Part shown: in pieces, positions 60,968-64,000 of the stretch
How positions within the stretch are numbered: position 1 is the stretch's first letter
Layout of the letters: the number at the start of each line of letters is the position of its first letter
NCBI GenBank assembly: GCA_944383545.1
Contig: CALWPY010000001.1
Span: 43,980 to 107,979 of the forward strand
Direction: 5' to 3'
DNA: 64,000 nucleotides
Origin: an uncultured Lachnospiraceae bacterium
Lineage (GTDB): Bacteria; Bacillota; Clostridia; Lachnospirales; Lachnospiraceae
Translations under genes and position numbers: made by a program
The notes under the pieces: generated by a model
Database searches by the model: none
Told to the model about the DNA's origin: nothing
What the model saw: only the letters and a program-made list of their open reading frames with translations

Positions 60968-61444
60968 ATGCTTACCGAAGATGAAAAATATATGAGGCAG
61001 GCGTTAAAGCTTGCGGAAAAGGCATATAAAAACGGAGACGTTCCGATAGGATGCGTAATTGTAAAAAACGGCAAAGTTATAGGCAGGGGTTATAACAGGA
61101 GAAATGCAGATAAGACAACTCTTGCACATGCAGAAATTCTGGCAATTAAGAAGGCGTCAAAGACAGTAGGAGACTGGAGGCTGGAAGAATGCAGGCTTTA
61201 TGTTACGCTTGAGCCATGCCAGATGTGTTCGGGAGCCATTCTTCAGGCGAGAATTCCTGAGGTTATAATAGGGTGTATGAATCCGAAAGCAGGATGTGCA
61301 GGCTCGGTTATAAATCTTTTGGATATGGACGGCTTTAATCACAGAGTTAAAATAACAAATGGAGTTATGGAGTCCGAATGCTCCGAGCTTATGAAAAATT
61401 TCTTTAAGGAGCTTAGGAAAAACAAAGCTAAAAAGTCTGAGTGA
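60968..61444 (+). CDS. tadA: tRNA-specific adenosine deaminase
   Basis: 158 residues. Zinc site HAEILAIKKA (HAE) and PCQMCSGAILQARI (PCxxC). It deaminates A34 to inosine in tRNA-Arg(ACG). AGGCAGGTAAATAC precedes the ATG. It stands immediately upstream of the SRP RNA gene, a common arrangement in Firmicutes (tadA-ffs). Confidence 0.95.
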   Translation: MLTEDEKYMRQALKLAEKAYKNGDVPIGCVIVKNGKVIGRGYNRRNADKTTLAHAEILAIKKASKTVGDWRLEECRLYVTLEPCQMCSGAILQARIPEVIIGCMNPKAGCAGSVINLLDMDGFNHRVKITNGVMESECSELMKNFFKELRKNKAKKSE

Positions 61445-61461
61445 AATAATTAAAAACATGT

Positions 61462-61490
61462 TTGACGTAAAGTGTTATGTCTGCTATACT
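61462..61490 (+). promoter_or_regulatory. Sigma-A promoter of SRP RNA
   Basis: TTGACG (61462-61467), 17-bp spacer, TATACT (61485-61490). Confidence 0.8.
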
Positions 61491-61520
61491 TGTATAGCGT
61501 TTAAATAATATTGGTTATAA

Positions 61521-61794
61521 ATCTTCCGTGCAGCCGGGGAGTTAGCGGTGCCCTGTACCTGCAATCCGCTATAGCAGGGGTGATGGTCGGTCTCGGGTCG
61601 TTTTTTGCGGAGCTGCCTCTGGTAAGTGGCGTTGATGTCCGGGTCCTGCGCGACGGAAACCTGTGAACCGTGTCAGGTCGGGAACGAAGCAGCACTAAGC
61701 AGGACCTTCCGGGTGCCGTAGGTTAGCCTGGGCTGAGTTAACTGCCGGAGTAACGTCCGTGAATACTTCACAAAACCGACCGCACGGTTTTTTT
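61521..61794 (+). ncRNA. ffs: Large (Bacillus-type) signal recognition particle RNA
   Basis: Roughly 270 nt with terminal pairing CCGTGC (61526) / GCACGG (61782-61787) and a T-run. It contains the Alu-domain sequences GGGGAGTTAGCGGTGCCCTG and CCTGCAATCCGCT, and the domain IV tetraloop region GTCAGGTCGGGAACGAAGCA, as in the Bacillus scRNA. It scaffolds Ffh for co-translational membrane targeting. Ends are approximate. Confidence 0.93.
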
Positions 61795-61981
61795 AACAAA
61801 ATGAATATAAGCAAGCATGCATACCTGCTGATTGACTATTTGCTTTTATATATATTGCACAAAAATATAAAAAATTATAGAAAATTTTGTTGAAAAGTGT
61901 TATTATATAGAGTGCAAAATAAGAAAGTTAAATGGCAGTAAACGTGCTGATAACATATTACTATTTCAAGGGGCGAAAGTG

Positions 61982-62572
61982 ATGAATTACTCAGAAGTAA
62001 TTGAGTTTGTTAGAAAAATGACCTCTGATAATGACAGACCTCCTAATTATCCCTTTAGGAATCGTTTTGAGCATACTATGAGAGTATATAGATGGGCTAT
62101 TAAGCTTCAGGCAAAGCTGGGAGGAGATTTGGACATCATTGTACTGGCGGCGCTTCTTCATGATGTTGGTTGGGACGGAGTGCGCCCACATGGCGAAGTG
62201 GGAGCTGAAATAGCAGTTGAATATCTTGACAGTATTGGTCTTGAACCTGAAAAAATAAAACGCATAGGCGAAATAATAATGATTCATTCCGACAAAGATA
62301 CTGATAAGGATTTGTCACTTGAATGCAGAATTGTTATGGATGCCGACCTGCTGGATGAGGTGGGAGCAATAAGTGTTTTATGGGATTCTATGGCAACGGC
62401 AATAGAAGATGACCCAAGCTATAAAAAGGCATATTACAGAATAAAAGATTACTATAGAATCAATAAACCTAAGATTAAAAGATGCAAGACTGATGCCGGC
62501 AGAGCAGAATATACAAAAAGAATGCAGTTGTTGGAGAATTTTATATTTCAGTTGGAAAGAGAACTTTTTTAG
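61982..62572 (+). CDS. HD-domain phosphohydrolase
   Basis: 197 residues from ATG 61982, 8 nt after AAGGGG. HD motif LAALLHDVGWDG (HD pair), preceded by FEHTMRVYRWAIKLQ (first His) and followed by MDADLLDEVGAI. Likely acts on a nucleotide or (p)ppGpp-like phosphate; substrate unknown. The gap to the SRP RNA holds no gene. The next gene starts 11 bp later. Confidence 0.85.
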   Translation: MNYSEVIEFVRKMTSDNDRPPNYPFRNRFEHTMRVYRWAIKLQAKLGGDLDIIVLAALLHDVGWDGVRPHGEVGAEIAVEYLDSIGLEPEKIKRIGEIIMIHSDKDTDKDLSLECRIVMDADLLDEVGAISVLWDSMATAIEDDPSYKKAYYRIKDYYRINKPKIKRCKTDAGRAEYTKRMQLLENFIFQLERELF

Positions 62573-62583
62573 GAGTGATTTTT

Positions 62584-63075
62584 ATGATAAATAAAATTTG
62601 CAGAGTTGTCGGTGGAATTTTAATTGTATGTCTTGTGGTTTTTGGAATTTATAAGATTATGCCAAATCAGTACAGCTATATCATTGATTCCAAACTGCAA
62701 ATGCTTTTTGACAGTGAAGCAAAAGAAATTATCGAAAAATATCAGGATGCAAAAGTAGTTAATAATACAAGCTATACTTATAAGCAGGTTTTGGAGGGTG
62801 CTCCTAAAAATCCATCATGGATACTTGAGACGGTAAACGAGGCAGAGGGTACCTATAAGCTTATTTATAACGGATATAAGATTAATTTTGAATTGGAAAA
62901 GGACGACGGCTCCGGGGATTTACAGGTTTATACCAATGCACATTTATGTGTTGAATTTTATATAACTGAAGGAGAAAAATCGGTTATAAACAGTATTTCC
63001 GTATATATAAATGGTGACCTTCAGAATGATCATTATAAGCAGGAGGTTTTTGACTTCCTTGCTCAAAATTTATAA
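62584..63075 (+). CDS. Exported or membrane-anchored protein, unknown
   Basis: 163 residues from ATG 62584 after TAGGAG. N-terminal helix (VVGGILIVCLVVFGIYKIM) then a soluble domain of ~130 residues (QVLEGAPKNPSWILETV, YKINFELEKDDGSGDLQVYT). No motif recognised. Linked to the HD gene by an 11-bp gap. Confidence 0.6.
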   Translation: MINKICRVVGGILIVCLVVFGIYKIMPNQYSYIIDSKLQMLFDSEAKEIIEKYQDAKVVNNTSYTYKQVLEGAPKNPSWILETVNEAEGTYKLIYNGYKINFELEKDDGSGDLQVYTNAHLCVEFYITEGEKSVINSISVYINGDLQNDHYKQEVFDFLAQNL

Positions 63076-63121
63076 TATGATTTAACTATATTCCGGATTG
63101 ATATGGAGGTAAGAAGATTAT

Positions 63122-64000
63122 ATGAAGCATCTTATTGACCCGATGGACCTTTCACCTGAAGAAATTGATGATATTTTGGCTTTGGCACAGGATATCATTT
63201 ATGATAAAGATAAATATAGTGAGGTTTGTAAAGGTAAAAAACTTGCAACCCTGTTTTTTGAACCAAGTACGAGAACAAGACTCAGTTTTGAAGCTGCCAT
63301 GATGGAATTGGGCGGTAATGTACTTGGTTTTTCTTCTGCTGACTCATCTTCATCGTCAAAAGGTGAGAGCGTGGGAGACACGGTACGCGTTGTGAGCTGT
63401 TATGCCGACATCATAGCCATGAGGCATCCTAAAGAGGGCGCACCAAAACTGGCGTCAATGGTATCGGGAGTTCCCATAATAAATGCCGGAGACGGAGGAC
63501 ATAACCATCCTACCCAGACGCTTACTGACCTGCTCACTATATTAAGAGAGAAGGGCAGACTGGACAATTACACAATAGGATTTTGCGGAGATTTGAAATT
63601 CGGAAGAACGGTACACTCTCTGATAAAGGCATTGTCCAGATATGAAAATATAAATTTTGTTCTTATATCACCGAGAGAGTTAAAAGTTCCAGAATATATT
63701 ATCACAGAAATTTTTGAAAAGAATAATATAAAATACAGGGAAGTAACTTCCATGGAGGAGGTTATACATGAACTGGATATCCTTTACATGACAAGAGTAC
63801 AGAGAGAACGCTTTTTTAACGAGGCTGATTATATAAGGCTTAAAGATACATATATTCTTGACAGGGCAAAACTAAAAAATGCAAAAGAAGACCTTGTAAT
63901 TCTTCATCCGTTGCCAAGGGTAAATGAAATTTCGGTTGCTGTGGATGATGACCCGAGAGCGTGCTATTTTAAACAGGCATTGAACGGTAAATATGTAAGA
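63122..64000 (+). CDS. pyrB: Aspartate carbamoyltransferase catalytic subunit (3' end beyond window)
   Basis: 293 codons visible, no stop before the right edge; the family is about 305-310 residues, so only the last ~15 are missing. Carbamoyl-phosphate loop [13 protein letters not shown] (STRTR), then [27 protein letters not shown] (HPTQ) and [11 protein letters not shown] (HPLPR). First committed step of pyrimidine synthesis. pyrI probably follows outside the window. Confidence 0.96.
   Translation, partial: MKHLIDPMDLSPEEIDDILALAQDIIYDKDKYSEVCKGKKLATLFFEPSTRTRLSFEAAMMELGGNVLGFSSADSSSSSKGESVGDTVRVVSCYADIIAMRHPKEGAPKLASMVSGVPIINAGDGGHNHPTQTLTDLLTILREKGRLDNYTIGFCGDLKFGRTVHSLIKALSRYENINFVLISPRELKVPEYIITEIFEKNNIKYREVTSMEEVIHELDILYMTRVQRERFFNEADYIRLKDTYILDRAKLKNAKEDLVILHPLPRVNEISVAVDDDPRACYFKQALNGKYVR

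Overview
The window is AT-rich, low-GC Gram-positive DNA and reads as a spore-forming member of the Firmicutes/Clostridia, most likely Lachnospiraceae. The basis is codon and base composition, strong AGGAGG ribosome sites, the large Bacillus-type SRP RNA, a threonine T-box, SpoIIR, YwmB and GerA/GerB-type germination genes, and family-restricted proteins of the DUF3881, DUF4446 and DUF6128 type. The left part is probably close to the replication origin: jag/khpB, parA-parB with two perfect parS sites, mnmE-mnmG and rsmG are the classical origin-proximal set, but their order and orientation are scrambled here. I saw no dnaA and no DnaA-box cluster, so the origin itself is likely just outside the left edge.

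Layout. 1-2.3 kb: 3' part of jag, an NCS2 purine permease and tRNA-Arg. 2.3-11.7 kb, mostly minus strand: DUF3881, serS, DUF4446, parB, parA, a parS-bearing intergenic region, argS, a degenerate histidine-kinase-like protein and a D-Ala-D-Ala carboxypeptidase. 11.8-21.2 kb, plus strand: trmB, a tiny Cys-rich peptide, tRNA-Lys, a histidine phosphatase, a CbbX/SpoVK-type AAA ATPase, a zinc-ribbon membrane protein with Q/P/G/Y repeats, mnmE, mnmG and an exonuclease. 21.2-31 kb: rsmG, a CBS-type pyrophosphatase, a nucleotidyltransferase, an M23 endopeptidase, two small membrane proteins, and the minus-strand aromatic block aroF-tyrA-aroA. 31-39 kb is the most accessory-looking part: a sugar acetyltransferase, a yybP-ykoY (Mn2+) riboswitch in front of an orphan OadB/OadG-like pair, a CD3324/RNHCP pair, and a divergent LytTR regulator / secreted protein / MacB-like ABC exporter locus. 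39-45 kb: T-box-thrS, then a ywmB-gerA-gerB(C) germination operon. 45-64 kb: thiE-thiC, spoIIR with a good sigma-F promoter, an EAL phosphodiesterase, ddl, lipid and glucan enzymes, tatD, an aminotransferase, maf, rsmA, tadA, SRP RNA, an HD hydrolase and the start of pyrB.

Most interesting signals. (1) A GC-rich, roughly 85-125 bp double-hairpin repeat occurs once before the histidine phosphatase, flanked by a 14-bp direct repeat that looks like a target duplication. It occurs again as two full and two partial copies between mnmE and mnmG. The copies differ by compensatory base changes that keep both stems. (2) A LytTR-linked secreted protein with its own ABC exporter. (3) A short orphan transcription unit ending in a perfect 12-bp terminator with C-rich, anti-Shine-Dalgarno-like stretches, a candidate small RNA. 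(4) parS embedded in a 50-bp perfect palindrome that also looks like the argS terminator. (5) A terminator hairpin after thrS whose 3' arm is the ribosome site of the germination operon.

All functional names come from reading motifs, not from database searches.
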